Shown here piece after piece: positions 29,002 to 39,113 of a stretch of 64,000 nt of DNA. The DNA comes from Frischella perrara (GTDB lineage: Bacteria > Pseudomonadota > Gammaproteobacteria > Enterobacterales > Orbaceae). Every line of letters starts with the position of its first letter. The first letter of the stretch is position 1. Made by a program: the position numbers and the translations under genes. The notes below the pieces were generated by a model. It was not told where the DNA came from and did no database searches. It worked only from the letters and a program-made list of their open reading frames with translations. Where the stretch lies: the NCBI RefSeq assembly GCF_000807275.1, contig NZ_CP009056.1, forward strand, positions 1,365,192 to 1,429,191. The letters run 5' to 3'.

Positions 29002-30575
29002 GGGGTTCTCTCAAACGAGTTAATTAATAAATAGCTAGTAATTAATAAAATTAACGCAGAAAATGAAGCTTCTTGATAACGATAATGTGAAACTAATTCA
29101 AAAAGATAATAAGGTAAAGTCATAAAGTCTTGACTACCGAAAAGCGCAATAATACCAAAATCCCCCAATGAAATAACACAAGCAAAGGCGAAACTATAGG
29201 TAAATAATTGTCTTAATGCCCTAAATTCAACAATATATAAATAGTTTAATCCCGTGATATTTAAGGATAATGCTAAATATTGATAACGTTTAGTTAAATC
29301 TACTAAGGGAGTAGCTAAATTCCTAAGAATGAACGGCAATGCTAATAAAGCGTTACTTACAACAACCAATACAAAAATAAAACCTGGTACATCAGTCATA
29401 CTGATGAATAATAAAAAACAACCCACTGATAAAACCATATTAGGTATAGCTAAAATCAATGATCCTAGAAATAGCAGATAATCACTAACTAATGTATGTC
29501 CAACAAGCCTTAAACGACTATTAGTCCAAAGAATCGACAGCGCTAATATCATCGCTAATATGGCTGAACATAATGCCACAATAAATGATGTTAATAATGA
29601 TTGGATTAATGAAAATGAGATAAATTCAGTAGAAAAATAACAAATGGTATCAAGAATGATCGCCAATAAAGGACTGAGTATATAGACCGCACTCATTAAG
29701 ATCACAATAACAGCAATACCTTTTTTTACTAAAGATGTTCTCGCAATATAATACTCTTTATTAGCGATTAACTGCGGGGAATGTTTTGGAGTAAGTAACC
29801 TTAGCAATAACATAAATCCGATACAAAATAATAGCTGCACAAAAGACAATATTACGGCTTGGGATAATTCAAAGTCTCGTATTGCCTGATAAATTGCGAC
29901 CTCAATCGTAGTGTATTTAGGACTCCCGCCCAATGTTAAAACAGTTGCAAAACTTGAAAAGCAAAACATGAATATTAACCCGCCCATTGGTAATAATTGT
30001 TTGGCAACTATAGGCCATTCAAGATATTTAAAAGATTGCCATAAATTAAAATTGAGTTGTTGGGCAAGTTTCTTTTGCTCATTAGGTATTAGTAACAAAG
30101 ACTGATAATAAATTTTGGTTGCTAAAGGAAAGTTAAAAAAAACATGTGCCATCAAAATACCCTTAATACCATATAGTGACAATGAATAATTAAGTTCAAA
30201 ATAATGGCAAATATTAGCAATAATGCCCTGTGTCCCATAAACTGATAGTAAACCTGTAATAACCACTAACGAAGGCAGTGCAAAAGTCAATGAATAGCAA
30301 TTTAATAAAAATGATTTACCTTTAAAATTAATTGAAAGCAGTGATTTTGCCACGATTACCGCTAAAGCAAGCGATAGCAATGTTGAAATAATTGCTTGAT
30401 AAAAAGTAAAAAACAAAACATGTTGTAGATATGGATCTAGACTAACCTCACTTTCTCCTTGTTGATAAGCAAATAACCATAAAGTAAATAAGGCACAAAT
30501 TATTACTACAGTAACAAAAATAACGGCCAAGGATCCAGGTAAATAATCACTTATTGACTGACGGAATTTTGCCAT
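28998..30575 (-). CDS. thiP: Thiamine ABC transporter permease ThiP
   Basis: Inner-membrane permease with two fused halves (about twelve helices, about 525 residues), each carrying the BPD-type cytoplasmic loop: AQQLNFNLWQSFKYLEWP in the first and ALSLNITGLNYLYIVEFRAL in the second. LTFALPSLVVITGLLSVYGTQG matches ThiP. The frame is open to an ATG at 30587, but the ATG at 30575 (MAKFRQS) has GGA eight bases upstream, so I chose it. Either way the gene starts within the end of thiB, implying coupled translation. Confidence 0.92.
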   Translation of the reverse strand: MAKFRQSISDYLPGSLAVIFVTVVIICALFTLWLFAYQQGESEVSLDPYLQHVLFFTFYQAIISTLLSLALAVIVAKSLLSINFKGKSFLLNCYSLTFALPSLVVITGLLSVYGTQGIIANICHYFELNYSLSLYGIKGILMAHVFFNFPLATKIYYQSLLLIPNEQKKLAQQLNFNLWQSFKYLEWPIVAKQLLPMGGLIFMFCFSSFATVLTLGGSPKYTTIEVAIYQAIRDFELSQAVILSFVQLLFCIGFMLLLRLLTPKHSPQLIANKEYYIARTSLVKKGIAVIVILMSAVYILSPLLAIILDTICYFSTEFISFSLIQSLLTSFIVALCSAILAMILALSILWTNSRLRLVGHTLVSDYLLFLGSLILAIPNMVLSVGCFLLFISMTDVPGFIFVLVVVSNALLALPFILRNLATPLVDLTKRYQYLALSLNITGLNYLYIVEFRALRQLFTYSFAFACVISLGDFGIIALFGSQDFMTLPYYLFELVSHYRYQEASFSALILLITSYLLINSFERTP

Positions 30576-31549
30576 TGTGTAATCCATGCTTTTTGGTTGT
30601 TACTCACTTCATCCTCAGTAAAAGAAAGCGATTTTTTCACTGTTTCTATTTCATTGTAAGCATTGGGTAATTCGATCTTAATTGATGGATACATATAGTT
30701 CTTTTCAACAAATTGATTTTGCACCTCTGGCGTTAATAAAAAAGCCAAAAATTTTCTCGCTAAGGTTGTTTGTTTTGTGTAACGACTTAAAGCTGCGACT
30801 TCAATTTGTCGATAATGGCCTTCATCAAAGATAGCGGCTTTATATTGATAATCGTGATCATTAATAATGTGAACAGTGGGTGATGTGCTATAACTTAAGA
30901 CGAAATCAGCTTCCCCCTTTAAAAATAATCCGTAAGCTTCACTCCAACCTTTGGTTACCGTTAAAGTATGTTTGCTTAAATCTCGCCATGCTTGATTGAC
31001 TTTATCGCCATAAACATTATTCATCCATAACAAAAAACCTAGACCCGGCGTACTCGTTCTTGGATCTTGATAAACTATTTTCCAATTATGTTGATTATGA
31101 ATCAGTTGATCTAAACTTGTTGGAGGATTCTTGATTTTATTTTGATTATAAATGAAAGCAAAATAACCATAATCATATACTATAAAATCATTATCCCACC
31201 AATCAATTGTTAGGTTAGCGGGTTTAGCGATTTGATGTGGTTGCACTAACTGTGCTTTTTTAGCTGTGCTGATTAAATTAGTATCAAGACCCAGTATCAC
31301 ATCCGCTTTTGTCTTTGCTCCTTCTAAACGCAGTCGATTAACTAGGGTGACGGCATCACCGACACCAACAATGTTTACAATACAGTCACATTGTTGTTCA
31401 AAATCATGTTTGATTTTATCACCAGGTCCCCATTTTGATTGGAAGGAACTATAACTATAAACCGTCAGAATCGGTTTCTTTTCTTCCGTTGCCATAACTA
31501 AAGGGATAAATAATAAAGAAATAAATAAGATCGTAAGATTACGAAACAT
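30551..31549 (-). CDS. thiB: Periplasmic thiamine-binding protein ThiB
   Basis: Solute-binding protein for thiamine, thiamine monophosphate and pyrophosphate. The ATG at 31549 (MFRNLTILFISLLFIPLVMA) gives a clean signal peptide cleaved after VMA and has GGAGG about five bases upstream; an in-frame ATG at 31585 would only add 12 polar residues before the signal. The mature part has LTVYSYSSF at its start, VGDAVTLVNRL, ADVILGLD and YQDPRTSTPGLGFLLWM, standard for ThiB. It is the first gene downstream of the TPP riboswitch. Confidence 0.94.
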   Translation of the reverse strand: MFRNLTILFISLLFIPLVMATEEKKPILTVYSYSSFQSKWGPGDKIKHDFEQQCDCIVNIVGVGDAVTLVNRLRLEGAKTKADVILGLDTNLISTAKKAQLVQPHQIAKPANLTIDWWDNDFIVYDYGYFAFIYNQNKIKNPPTSLDQLIHNQHNWKIVYQDPRTSTPGLGFLLWMNNVYGDKVNQAWRDLSKHTLTVTKGWSEAYGLFLKGEADFVLSYSTSPTVHIINDHDYQYKAAIFDEGHYRQIEVAALSRYTKQTTLARKFLAFLLTPEVQNQFVEKNYMYPSIKIELPNAYNEIETVKKSLSFTEDEVSNNQKAWITQWQNSVSQ

Positions 31550-31635
31550 TTTGCCTCCAATGGTAGCCATTTCAGTAAAAGACAAAAGGTTTGAGTTGAA
31601 TAAAGATGGTGCATAATTACATCTTTGATAAGCTC

Positions 31636-31740
31636 AATCCCTCCGCCGGTATTAGCCGGTTCAGGTTCGACGGGTCATGTTTTCCATTTCTAATGAATTA
31701 CAACTCTCAGCTGACTTTCGTTATTAGCTCCCCGTTGAGA
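31636..31740 (-). ncRNA. TPP riboswitch (THI element) controlling thiBPQ
   Basis: On the minus strand, in order: GGGGAGCTAATA, GCTGAGA, then ATGACCC...GAACCTGA, a short stem GCCGG-like region, and GCGGAGGGA near 31640. These are the invariant parts of the thiamine pyrophosphate aptamer. The P3 arm (about 31680-31705) is extended. It lies about 85 bases upstream of thiB. No strong terminator stem follows it, so control is probably by blocking the GGAGG of thiB. Confidence 0.97.
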
Positions 31741-31862
31741 ACAATTTTATTTTAGCTGATTTATTAATAAAGTAAACGCTTAACACATTGTTAGCATGAC
31801 AATTCCATCCTTTACAGGTATTATATTGCCCAATTTACTTTGCAATAATTAGGTAACTTTCT

Positions 31863-33599
31863 GTGAATATTCAAAATTTATTATCTGACAAAATTAAACA
31901 TGCCATGATTGCTGCCGGTGCGCCACCTGAATGTGATGCTTTAATCAAGCAATCGGCCAAAGCGCAATTCGGTGACTATCAAGCTAATGGTATTATGGCT
32001 GTCGCCAAGAAAATGGGCATCAACCCGCGTCAATTAGCGGAAAAAGTCGTAGCTCAATTAGCTATTGAGGATATTGCAGATAAAATAGAAATTGCAGGAC
32101 CGGGCTTTATCAATATATTTCTAAAGTCAGACTTTATTGCTAACTTGAATGAATTAGCACTTAAAGACAGTAAATTAAATTTAACAATAGCAAATAAAGG
32201 GCAAACTGTCGTTGTCGATTATTCAGCACCAAATGTTGCTAAAGAAATGCATGTTGGTCATTTACGTTCAACAATTATTGGCGATGCAACTGTCCGAGTA
32301 TTAGCATTTTTAGGTCATCATGTTATTCGAGCTAATCATGTTGGGGATTGGGGTACGCAATTTGGTATGCTCATCGCCTATTTAGAAAAAATGCAAAACG
32401 AAAACGCTAATGATATGGCATTGGCTGATCTTGAATCATTCTATCGTGCTGCTAAAAAACACTATGATGAGGATGAACAGTTTGCTGAAAAAGCCCGTAA
32501 TTATGTTGTAAAACTTCAAGGTGGTGACGAATATTGTCTTGCTATGTGGCGAAAATTAGTCGATATAACTATGACACAAAATATCGCAACTTATAAACGT
32601 TTAAATGTGACTTTATCGCTTGAAGATACAATGGGTGAAAGTATCTATAATGAATTACTGCCTAAAGTGGTAAGTGATCTTAAAAATCAAGGATTGGCGG
32701 TAGAAAGTGATGGCGCGTTAGTTGTATTTTTAGACGAATTTAAAAACAAAGAAGGCGAGCCAATGGGAGTAATCATTCAAAAACGTGATGGTGGTTATCT
32801 CTATGCTACGACTGATATTGCAGCCATTAAATACCGTTATGAACAACTTCATGCTGAACGAATTCTCTATTATACCGATTCACGTCAACATCAACATTTA
32901 GAACAAGTATGGATGATCGCACATAAGGCACATTACATACCAGAATCTTTAAAATTAGAGCATCATATGTTTGGAATGATGTTAGGTAAAGATGGCAAAC
33001 CATTTAAAACACGTTCAGGCGATACTGTCAAATTAAATGATTTATTAGATGAAGCGGTTGAACGAGCCCAAAATCTAATTAAAAATAAAAATACGGAATT
33101 AACCGATGAAGAATTGGCTGAAGTAGTGGATGCGGTAGCAATTGGCGCTGTGAAATATGCTGATCTCTCTAAAAACCGCACGACGGATTATGTCTTTGAT
33201 TGGGATAATATGCTCTCATTTGATGGAAACACTGCACCTTATTTACAATATGCATACACCCGCGTGCTATCTGTATTTAGAAAAGCAGAACTTGCAATTG
33301 ATAGTGATTTAAACGGTAACATTGAACTCGTTCATGATAAAGAACGTTCTTTAGCGATTCGTTTAGCACAATTTGATGAAACTATTGTTACAGTAGCGAA
33401 TGATGGTTTACCCCATATTTTGTGTAATTATTTGTATGACATTGCCACATTATTTTCAAGTTTTTATGAAAACTGTCCGATCTTAGCAGCGGAAAGTAGT
33501 AATGAAAAACAAAGCCGTTTAAAATTAGCTGCACTTACAGCTAAGACCCTAAAAACAGGCTTGGATATGTTAGGCATTAAAACTGTAGAAAAGATGTAA
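31863..33599 (+). CDS. argS: Arginyl-tRNA synthetase
   Basis: Class I aminoacyl-tRNA synthetase charging tRNA-Arg. It has 578 residues (E. coli 577), starting at GTG with AGGTAA upstream. Visible are the N-terminal additional domain, the HIGH variant [12 protein letters not shown], the QHLEQVW helix, a degenerate KMSK region ([17 protein letters not shown], as usual for ArgRS), and the C-terminal DALR domain ending GIKTVEKM. It is monocistronic and divergent from thiBPQ. Confidence 0.98.
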   Translation: MNIQNLLSDKIKHAMIAAGAPPECDALIKQSAKAQFGDYQANGIMAVAKKMGINPRQLAEKVVAQLAIEDIADKIEIAGPGFINIFLKSDFIANLNELALKDSKLNLTIANKGQTVVVDYSAPNVAKEMHVGHLRSTIIGDATVRVLAFLGHHVIRANHVGDWGTQFGMLIAYLEKMQNENANDMALADLESFYRAAKKHYDEDEQFAEKARNYVVKLQGGDEYCLAMWRKLVDITMTQNIATYKRLNVTLSLEDTMGESIYNELLPKVVSDLKNQGLAVESDGALVVFLDEFKNKEGEPMGVIIQKRDGGYLYATTDIAAIKYRYEQLHAERILYYTDSRQHQHLEQVWMIAHKAHYIPESLKLEHHMFGMMLGKDGKPFKTRSGDTVKLNDLLDEAVERAQNLIKNKNTELTDEELAEVVDAVAIGAVKYADLSKNRTTDYVFDWDNMLSFDGNTAPYLQYAYTRVLSVFRKAELAIDSDLNGNIELVHDKERSLAIRLAQFDETIVTVANDGLPHILCNYLYDIATLFSSFYENCPILAAESSNEKQSRLKLAALTAKTLKTGLDMLGIKTVEKM

Positions 33600-33944
33600 A
33601 AGTCTTTTGATATAATCATTGCTCGGTAAAGACTAATGTCGAGCAATGATCATATTAGGCTTAAATTTATTGACTCATTCTTGCCGTTCACTTCATTAAG
33701 TATCAGTAATTCAATATCTATTAAATAATTAACATTCATTAGTAACAAATCATAACCTATTGAAATATTTAATTAAATATTTGGGTATGGATAAAAAAGT
33801 ATGTGATACTAATTTATAAATGGTTATTTTCACTGTGTTTTATATCAAAGAGAAGGCTTTAACACTTGGGGAATTTTGCAATTATTGCCTCATCAAGTAT
33901 ATAATAGCCGGTTTTTGATAAACAATTAAATTTAAAGGAATGAT
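33600..33944. other. Spacer between argS and brnQ with hairpin and promoter
   Basis: An 11-base-pair inverted repeat ATCATTGCTCG / CGAGCAATGAT (33615-33625, 33640-33650) follows argS and may act as its terminator despite a poor T tail. Near the end, TTGCAA (33876-33881) and TATAAT (33900-33905), 18 bases apart, form a likely brnQ promoter. Nothing else is evident. Confidence 0.5.
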
Positions 33945-35303
33945 ATGCGGATTTTTGTTATAGGAATAGCCTTATTTGCACTCTATTTTGGTGCTGGAAA
34001 TTTGATTTTTCCTGTCATGCTTGGGCAATTGTCGGGGGATCATTTTACCCTTGCCTCTTGGGGATTTGTTATTACAGGGGTAATACTCCCATTATTAGGT
34101 GTCATTGCCGTCGGTTTTTCTGGTGAAAAAGACTGCCTTAAAATTACGCAACGAGCAGGAACTATATTTGGCCTAATTTTTGCTACAACACTTTACTTAA
34201 CAATTGGTCCATTATTCGCAATGCCAAGAACAGGTAGTGTGTCTTTTGAGATTGGTATTAAACCTTTCGTTAATGAAGAATACTACACACTGGCCTTAGC
34301 AATTTTTTCAGTTCTATTTTATGGCATCTGTTGCTTACTAGCACTTAAACCGCATAATTTCATTGATATTGTCGGTAAATTTCTAACACCTATTAAGATT
34401 AGTTTTATTCTTATTCTTATTTTAGCTGCATTATTTTTCCCAATGGGAGAAACATTACCACCTGTCACAAAAAATTACCAAGATTTTCCTTTTTTCACTG
34501 GCTTTTCTGAAGGATATCTCACAATGGATACCTTAGCATCACTAGTATTTGGTATTATTGTTGTACAAGGTATTATTCAATCAGGTGTCGAAGATAAACG
34601 CAAAATTATGTTGGGTTGTTTGAAAGCAACATTAATTGCAGGTTCAATTCTTGCGTTTTTCTATATTTCATTGGCATATATGGGAGCAACCAGTGTCTCT
34701 CAATTAGGTGTACTAGAAAATGGTGGGCAAGTTTTAGCTCATACTTCAACTTACTATTTTAGTAGTTGGGGTAATTTGGTTTTAGGTTTAATGGTAACCG
34801 TGGCATGTATGACAACTAATATTGGACTAACCCATGCCTGTGCTAACTATTTAGTATCAATCTATCCAAAATTATCCTATCAAAAATATGCCATCTTATT
34901 TACTATCATCAGCGCCCTCTTTGCTAATATTGGTCTTAATGCCCTTATTTCATTTTCTATACCCGTATTGTCGATTATTTATCCGGTGACAATTGTATTT
35001 ATTATTTTAACCTTTGCTCATAATTTGTTTAAAGGGTATAAAGCGGTATATGTTGGTGCAATATACTTTACTCTTTTCACTAGTATTTTATCTGTAATTA
35101 ATACTACCCTATTACCAGGTACGGCATTACATGAAGAAATGCCCACTATTGCCTATATTGTTAATCTAATTAATGCTATGTTTAGCAAATATATACCTTT
35201 ATATGTACAAGGTATAGGGTGGTTAATACCTGCTATTATTGGCGGTATATTGGGTTATATCGTCGCTAAGTGTTTTGCCAAACAAAACACGGTTTGCAAT
35301 TAA
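33945..35303 (+). CDS. brnQ: Branched-chain amino acid:cation symporter BrnQ
   Basis: Inner-membrane LIV-II-type carrier for leucine, isoleucine and valine, coupled to Na+ or H+. It has 452 residues, about 12 hydrophobic helices and the family motifs ALYFGAGNLIFPVMLG near the start and GPLFAMPRTGSVSFEIG. AAAGGA precedes the ATG at 33945. It begins slightly later than E. coli BrnQ (no DIIALGF-like segment), as in many other bacteria. apt follows after only 12 bases. Confidence 0.93.
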   Translation: MRIFVIGIALFALYFGAGNLIFPVMLGQLSGDHFTLASWGFVITGVILPLLGVIAVGFSGEKDCLKITQRAGTIFGLIFATTLYLTIGPLFAMPRTGSVSFEIGIKPFVNEEYYTLALAIFSVLFYGICCLLALKPHNFIDIVGKFLTPIKISFILILILAALFFPMGETLPPVTKNYQDFPFFTGFSEGYLTMDTLASLVFGIIVVQGIIQSGVEDKRKIMLGCLKATLIAGSILAFFYISLAYMGATSVSQLGVLENGGQVLAHTSTYYFSSWGNLVLGLMVTVACMTTNIGLTHACANYLVSIYPKLSYQKYAILFTIISALFANIGLNALISFSIPVLSIIYPVTIVFIILTFAHNLFKGYKAVYVGAIYFTLFTSILSVINTTLLPGTALHEEMPTIAYIVNLINAMFSKYIPLYVQGIGWLIPAIIGGILGYIVAKCFAKQNTVCN

Positions 35304-35315
35304 GGAACATCAGCT

Positions 35316-35867
35316 ATGCAAAATAAACAAGCTCAACTAGACTTAATCAAAAATAGTATCATTACTATACCTAATTACCCTAAGGAAGGTGTTTTATTTA
35401 GAGATATTACAAGTCTATTAGAAGACCCTATCGCTTTTAAAACAACAATTGAACTATTTGTTGAACATTATCGTGATAAGAAAATTGATAAAGTAGTCGG
35501 AACAGAAGCAAGAGGATTTATCTTTGCAGCACCCGTTGCATTAGCCCTCAATGCGGGATTTATTCCAGTTCGTAAACCACATAAATTACCGCGTCATGTA
35601 TTTAAAGAAGAATATCAACTTGAATATGGTAAAGATGCTTTAGAAATTCACACTGATGCGATTAAACCTGGTGAAAGAGTGTTAATGATCGATGACCTAC
35701 TTGCTACTGGTGGCACTATTGCCGCAACAACCAAACTGATCCGTAAAGCAGGTGGCATTGTTGAAGATGCGGCATTTGTTATTGATCTACCTGATTTAGG
35801 GGGTAGAAATAAACTTACCGAGTTAGGTGTTAACTGTTTTACTCTTGTTGAGTTCTCTGGCGAATAA
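35316..35867 (+). CDS. apt: Adenine phosphoribosyltransferase
   Basis: Salvages adenine to AMP with PRPP. It has 183 residues (E. coli 183). The motifs are [24 protein letters not shown], the [20 protein letters not shown] flexible loop, and the PRPP-binding [18 protein letters not shown] precedes the ATG. It is co-transcribed with brnQ, an unusual partner, and ends in a clear terminator. Confidence 0.98.
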   Translation: MQNKQAQLDLIKNSIITIPNYPKEGVLFRDITSLLEDPIAFKTTIELFVEHYRDKKIDKVVGTEARGFIFAAPVALALNAGFIPVRKPHKLPRHVFKEEYQLEYGKDALEIHTDAIKPGERVLMIDDLLATGGTIAATTKLIRKAGGIVEDAAFVIDLPDLGGRNKLTELGVNCFTLVEFSGE

Positions 35868-35877
35868 AGTCTATTAT

Positions 35878-35906
35878 AAAGAGCAATCCCTATTGCTCTT
35901 TATTCT
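35878..35906 (+). terminator. Terminator of brnQ-apt
   Basis: Ten-base-pair stem AAAGAGCAAT / ATTGCTCTTT (35878-35887, 35892-35901) with loop CCCT, then ATTCT, eleven bases after the apt stop. Confidence 0.85.
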
Positions 35907-36092
35907 CCACTTGATTTTTCTTTCTTCTTATCATTGAGTCGTAATGACCTCATTATTATTTTTTTAATATTATATTTCTTACATTTTTAATGATTTATAT
36001 ATTTTCATGCATAATAAATCAATTTATTACTTGATTAAGCCTGAAATGTGAATTATTATTCAAAAATAAAGCATAATTATTAAGGAATAAAA

Positions 36093-36863
36093 ATGACAAG
36101 ATTTAATCATATTATCGTTAGAACACCTGCTAAATCTCTCGTCGATGGTTTAACTTCGGCTAATTTAGGCAAACCAGATTATAAAAAAGCGCTTGAACAA
36201 CATAATGAATATATTCGCGCTTTACAACAATGTGATGTTGATATCACTATTTTATCTCCTGATGAGCATTTCCCTGATTCTGTTTTTGTTGAAGATACCG
36301 TCCTTTGTACACCACATTGTGCCATTATCACACGCCCGGGTGCAAAAAGCCGACGTGATGAAACACTAATTATTGAAGATACTATTAAACGTTTCTATCC
36401 TAACAAAGTCGAAAAGATAATGGACCCAGGCACGGTTGAAGCTGGTGATATTATGATGGTAAATGATCATTATTTTATTGGCTTATCGGCAAGAACTAAT
36501 CAACAAGGTGCCGAACAAATGATCGCACTTTTAAATAAATATGGTTTGACAGGTTCAATAGTCACGCTAGAAAAGGTACTACATCTTAAAACTGGCTTAG
36601 CCTATTTGGAAAATAATAACTTGCTAGCCGCTGGGGAATTTATTACCAAACCAGAATTCCAACATCTAAATATTATTGAGATTCCTGAACAAGAAAGTTA
36701 TGCAGCAAATTGTATTTGGGTTAATGATCGTATCATTATGCCAGCCGGTTACCCAATCACAAAAGCTAAAATTGCTGCATTAGGATATCAAGTTATCGAG
36801 GTTGACACTTCCGAATACCGCAAAATTGATGGTGGTGTAAGCTGTATGTCATTACGATTCTAA
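36093..36863 (+). CDS. ddaH: N(G),N(G)-dimethylarginine dimethylaminohydrolase (DDAH)
   Basis: Hydrolyses mono- and dimethyl-L-arginine to citrulline plus methylamines. It has 256 residues and is extremely similar in sequence to the Pseudomonas enzyme as I recall it: IVRTPAKSLVDGLTS, FPDSVFVED (Asp 68), VLHLKTGLAYLE (catalytic His 164), and the C-terminal DGGVSCMSLRF with nucleophile Cys 251. All catalytic residues are intact. An AAGGAA ribosome site precedes the ATG. An amino-acid antiporter gene follows after 58 bases on the same strand. Confidence 0.95.
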   Translation: MTRFNHIIVRTPAKSLVDGLTSANLGKPDYKKALEQHNEYIRALQQCDVDITILSPDEHFPDSVFVEDTVLCTPHCAIITRPGAKSRRDETLIIEDTIKRFYPNKVEKIMDPGTVEAGDIMMVNDHYFIGLSARTNQQGAEQMIALLNKYGLTGSIVTLEKVLHLKTGLAYLENNNLLAAGEFITKPEFQHLNIIEIPEQESYAANCIWVNDRIIMPAGYPITKAKIAALGYQVIEVDTSEYRKIDGGVSCMSLRF

Positions 36864-36921
36864 TGGAACGACGCATATAACACCTAAACACAATATATAA
36901 ATCAACATTAAGTAAGAATTG

Positions 36922-38346
36922 ATGATGAATAGAATAGTACGCAATAAACTTGGCATACTTCCCTTAACTCTTCTTGTAGTTGGGAGTATCGTGGGGAGTG
37001 GTATCTTTAGTCTACCGCAAAACATGGCTGAAGGTGCTGGAGCCGGTTCAATATTAATTGCATGGAGTATTACGCTTTTCGGCATGTTAATGTTGACACG
37101 TATTTTTCAATATTTATCTATTCGATTTTATAAAATAAATGATGGTCTATATGGCTATGTTCGAGAAGGTTTCGGTGATTATATTGGTTTTAATGCTGCA
37201 TGGGGTTATTGGATTTCAGCATGGATGTCTTGCGCAAGTTATCTCGTAATTTTATGCAGCGCATTAGGTTCTTTTGACTGTTTGAGTTATTTTGGTGATG
37301 GTACGACTTTGCCGGCTGTGATATTTGGTCTGTTTTTTTTATGGTTAGTACATTTTTTTGTTTTAAAAGGTATTTATCAAGCTTTTTTGCTAAATTGTTT
37401 GGTAACTTTAGCTAAAATTGTTCCAATTGGTCTATTTATTATTTGCATTATTCTGGCATTCAAAGTTTCAACTTTTAATACTGATTTTTGGGGATCACCA
37501 CAATTAGGTTCTGTCATAGACCAAGTCAAACATACCATGCTCTATACGGTTTGGGTATACTTAGGGATTGAAAGTGCAACTGTTTATGCGGCTAGAGCTA
37601 AGACAATTTTAACAATCAGCCGTGCTACATTTTTTGGTTTTGCTATCACGAGCTTATTATTAGTCTGTGTTTCCGTATTGTCTTTAGGTGTGGTACCTCA
37701 AGAAGAACTCGCCATGATGAAAAACCCATCTATGGCATTGGTGATTGAACGTGTAGTTGGTAGTTGGGGCGCAACATTTATTAATATTGGTCTTATCGTT
37801 TCAGTTAGTGGCGGTTTATTATCTTGGATTATGCTAGCTGCCGAAATGTTATATTTAAGTGGACAAGGTGCACAGCATACGGTACCTAGCCGATTTGGTA
37901 AACTAAATAAAGTGGGTACTCCAGTCAATGCTTTGTGGTTAACCAGTTCATTAATTACTCTCTTAATAATTTTAGCCCATTTTTATCAATCCGGTTATAA
38001 CACCTTAATTCAGTTATCAACATCAATGGTGTTAATTCCATATCTCCTTGCTGCTGCATTTGTACTTAAAATAGCGTTACTTAATCGGAAACCTTATTTA
38101 GTTATGATAGGAATAAGTGGCACTATTTATGGAATATGGCTCATTTACGCCGGCGGTATCGATTACCTGTTATTGTCAATGATTTTGTATAGTTTAGGAT
38201 TGTGTTTCTATCTGTATGCTCGCAAACAACGAAAATTACCAGCTTTTAGCTATTTTCACGACAAAATTTATGCCATTTTCATTGTGTTATTAGCTGTTTA
38301 TGCATTAATCTATTTTTTTATCATACCGTATTTTTCTAATTGTTAA
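36922..38346 (+). CDS. Basic amino acid antiporter, APC superfamily (ArcD-like)
   Basis: A 474-residue, 12- to 13-helix inner-membrane transporter. The N-terminal VVGSIVGSGIFSLPQNMAEGAG is the substrate-binding motif of the basic amino acid/polyamine antiporter family (ArcD, CadB, LysP relatives). YTVWVYLGIESATVYAARAK in helix 6 is typical for arginine/ornithine or lysine exchangers. I choose the ATG at 36922 over a TTG three bases earlier. Its position after ddaH suggests it exchanges methylarginine or arginine for citrulline or ornithine, an inference from context only. Confidence 0.75.
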   Translation: MMNRIVRNKLGILPLTLLVVGSIVGSGIFSLPQNMAEGAGAGSILIAWSITLFGMLMLTRIFQYLSIRFYKINDGLYGYVREGFGDYIGFNAAWGYWISAWMSCASYLVILCSALGSFDCLSYFGDGTTLPAVIFGLFFLWLVHFFVLKGIYQAFLLNCLVTLAKIVPIGLFIICIILAFKVSTFNTDFWGSPQLGSVIDQVKHTMLYTVWVYLGIESATVYAARAKTILTISRATFFGFAITSLLLVCVSVLSLGVVPQEELAMMKNPSMALVIERVVGSWGATFINIGLIVSVSGGLLSWIMLAAEMLYLSGQGAQHTVPSRFGKLNKVGTPVNALWLTSSLITLLIILAHFYQSGYNTLIQLSTSMVLIPYLLAAAFVLKIALLNRKPYLVMIGISGTIYGIWLIYAGGIDYLLLSMILYSLGLCFYLYARKQRKLPAFSYFHDKIYAIFIVLLAVYALIYFFIIPYFSNC

Positions 38347-38365
38347 TAATGAAACAGGTATTTGA

Positions 38366-39112
38366 TTAATCGATCTTATTCTTTGATCTAAATAAATAAA
38401 AATCTGTTAATAATTTTCTAAAATCATTAGTATAACTGCCATCATTATTTCGCATACATAGTTCGGAATAAACACTGGGTTCATACTGTTTAGTAAAACA
38501 CATTAAACTTAATGAAATTGGTCTTGTCATCATATAACGTACATTTAAACGCTGTGCCATAAGCAATTGATTGGCTTCACACATATATTTAAAAGTATCA
38601 GCTATGTGATACGGTAAAACTAAACAGAATTTACCCTCTGACTTAAGCAAACGTTTTACAGTAAAAATCAGTTGTTCAAAATTCAGACTTTCTGTATAGC
38701 GTGCTAATTGCCGTGGCTGATCACGACAATTAACTGCCGGTTGAAAATAAGGTGGATTTGTAATAATCAGGTCATAGTAATCCGTTACGTCTTGTTTAAA
38801 TTGGTTAATATCACTTAAATAAGACCTAACTTGCTTAAAGGGTGATTGTTGAATATTTTCTTGGCATTGTTTTGTCGCATTGTTATCAATATCCACGGCG
38901 TCAATCTGACAACATTGATGCTCTAGACGTTGTGCTAACATTAAAGCAATGATGCCGCATCCTGTACCAATATCCAAAACGCTTTCAATTTTAGGATTGA
39001 TTGGAACCCATGCACCTAATAAACAACTATCAGTCGTCACTTTCATTGGACTTTTATCATGTCCTACAAAAAAGCGTTTAAATGTAAACCCTCCCTTTTT
39101 CAATGACGACAC
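38366..39112 (-). CDS. trmN6: tRNA1(Val) A37 N6-methyltransferase TrmN6 (YfiC)
   Basis: SAM-dependent methyltransferase modifying A37 of tRNA-Val(1). The start of choice is GTG at 39112 (SSLKKGGFTFKRFFVGHD), with GAGG eight bases upstream and one base after the nfi stop. An upstream in-frame ATG at 39172 would overlap nfi by 59 bases and adds residues absent in the family. It has about 248 residues. The motifs are KVTTDSCLLGAW, DIGTGCGIIALMLAQR for SAM, and the catalytic NPPYF. It is co-transcribed with nfi. Confidence 0.92.
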   Translation of the reverse strand: MSSLKKGGFTFKRFFVGHDKSPMKVTTDSCLLGAWVPINPKIESVLDIGTGCGIIALMLAQRLEHQCCQIDAVDIDNNATKQCQENIQQSPFKQVRSYLSDINQFKQDVTDYYDLIITNPPYFQPAVNCRDQPRQLARYTESLNFEQLIFTVKRLLKSEGKFCLVLPYHIADTFKYMCEANQLLMAQRLNVRYMMTRPISLSLMCFTKQYEPSVYSELCMRNNDGSYTNDFRKLLTDFYLFRSKNKID

Positions 39113-39113
39113 G

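Noticed and set aside
31550-31585. Upstream ATG start for thiB
   Set aside because: It would place twelve polar residues before a perfect signal peptide and has no ribosome site; the ATG at 31549 follows GGAGG.
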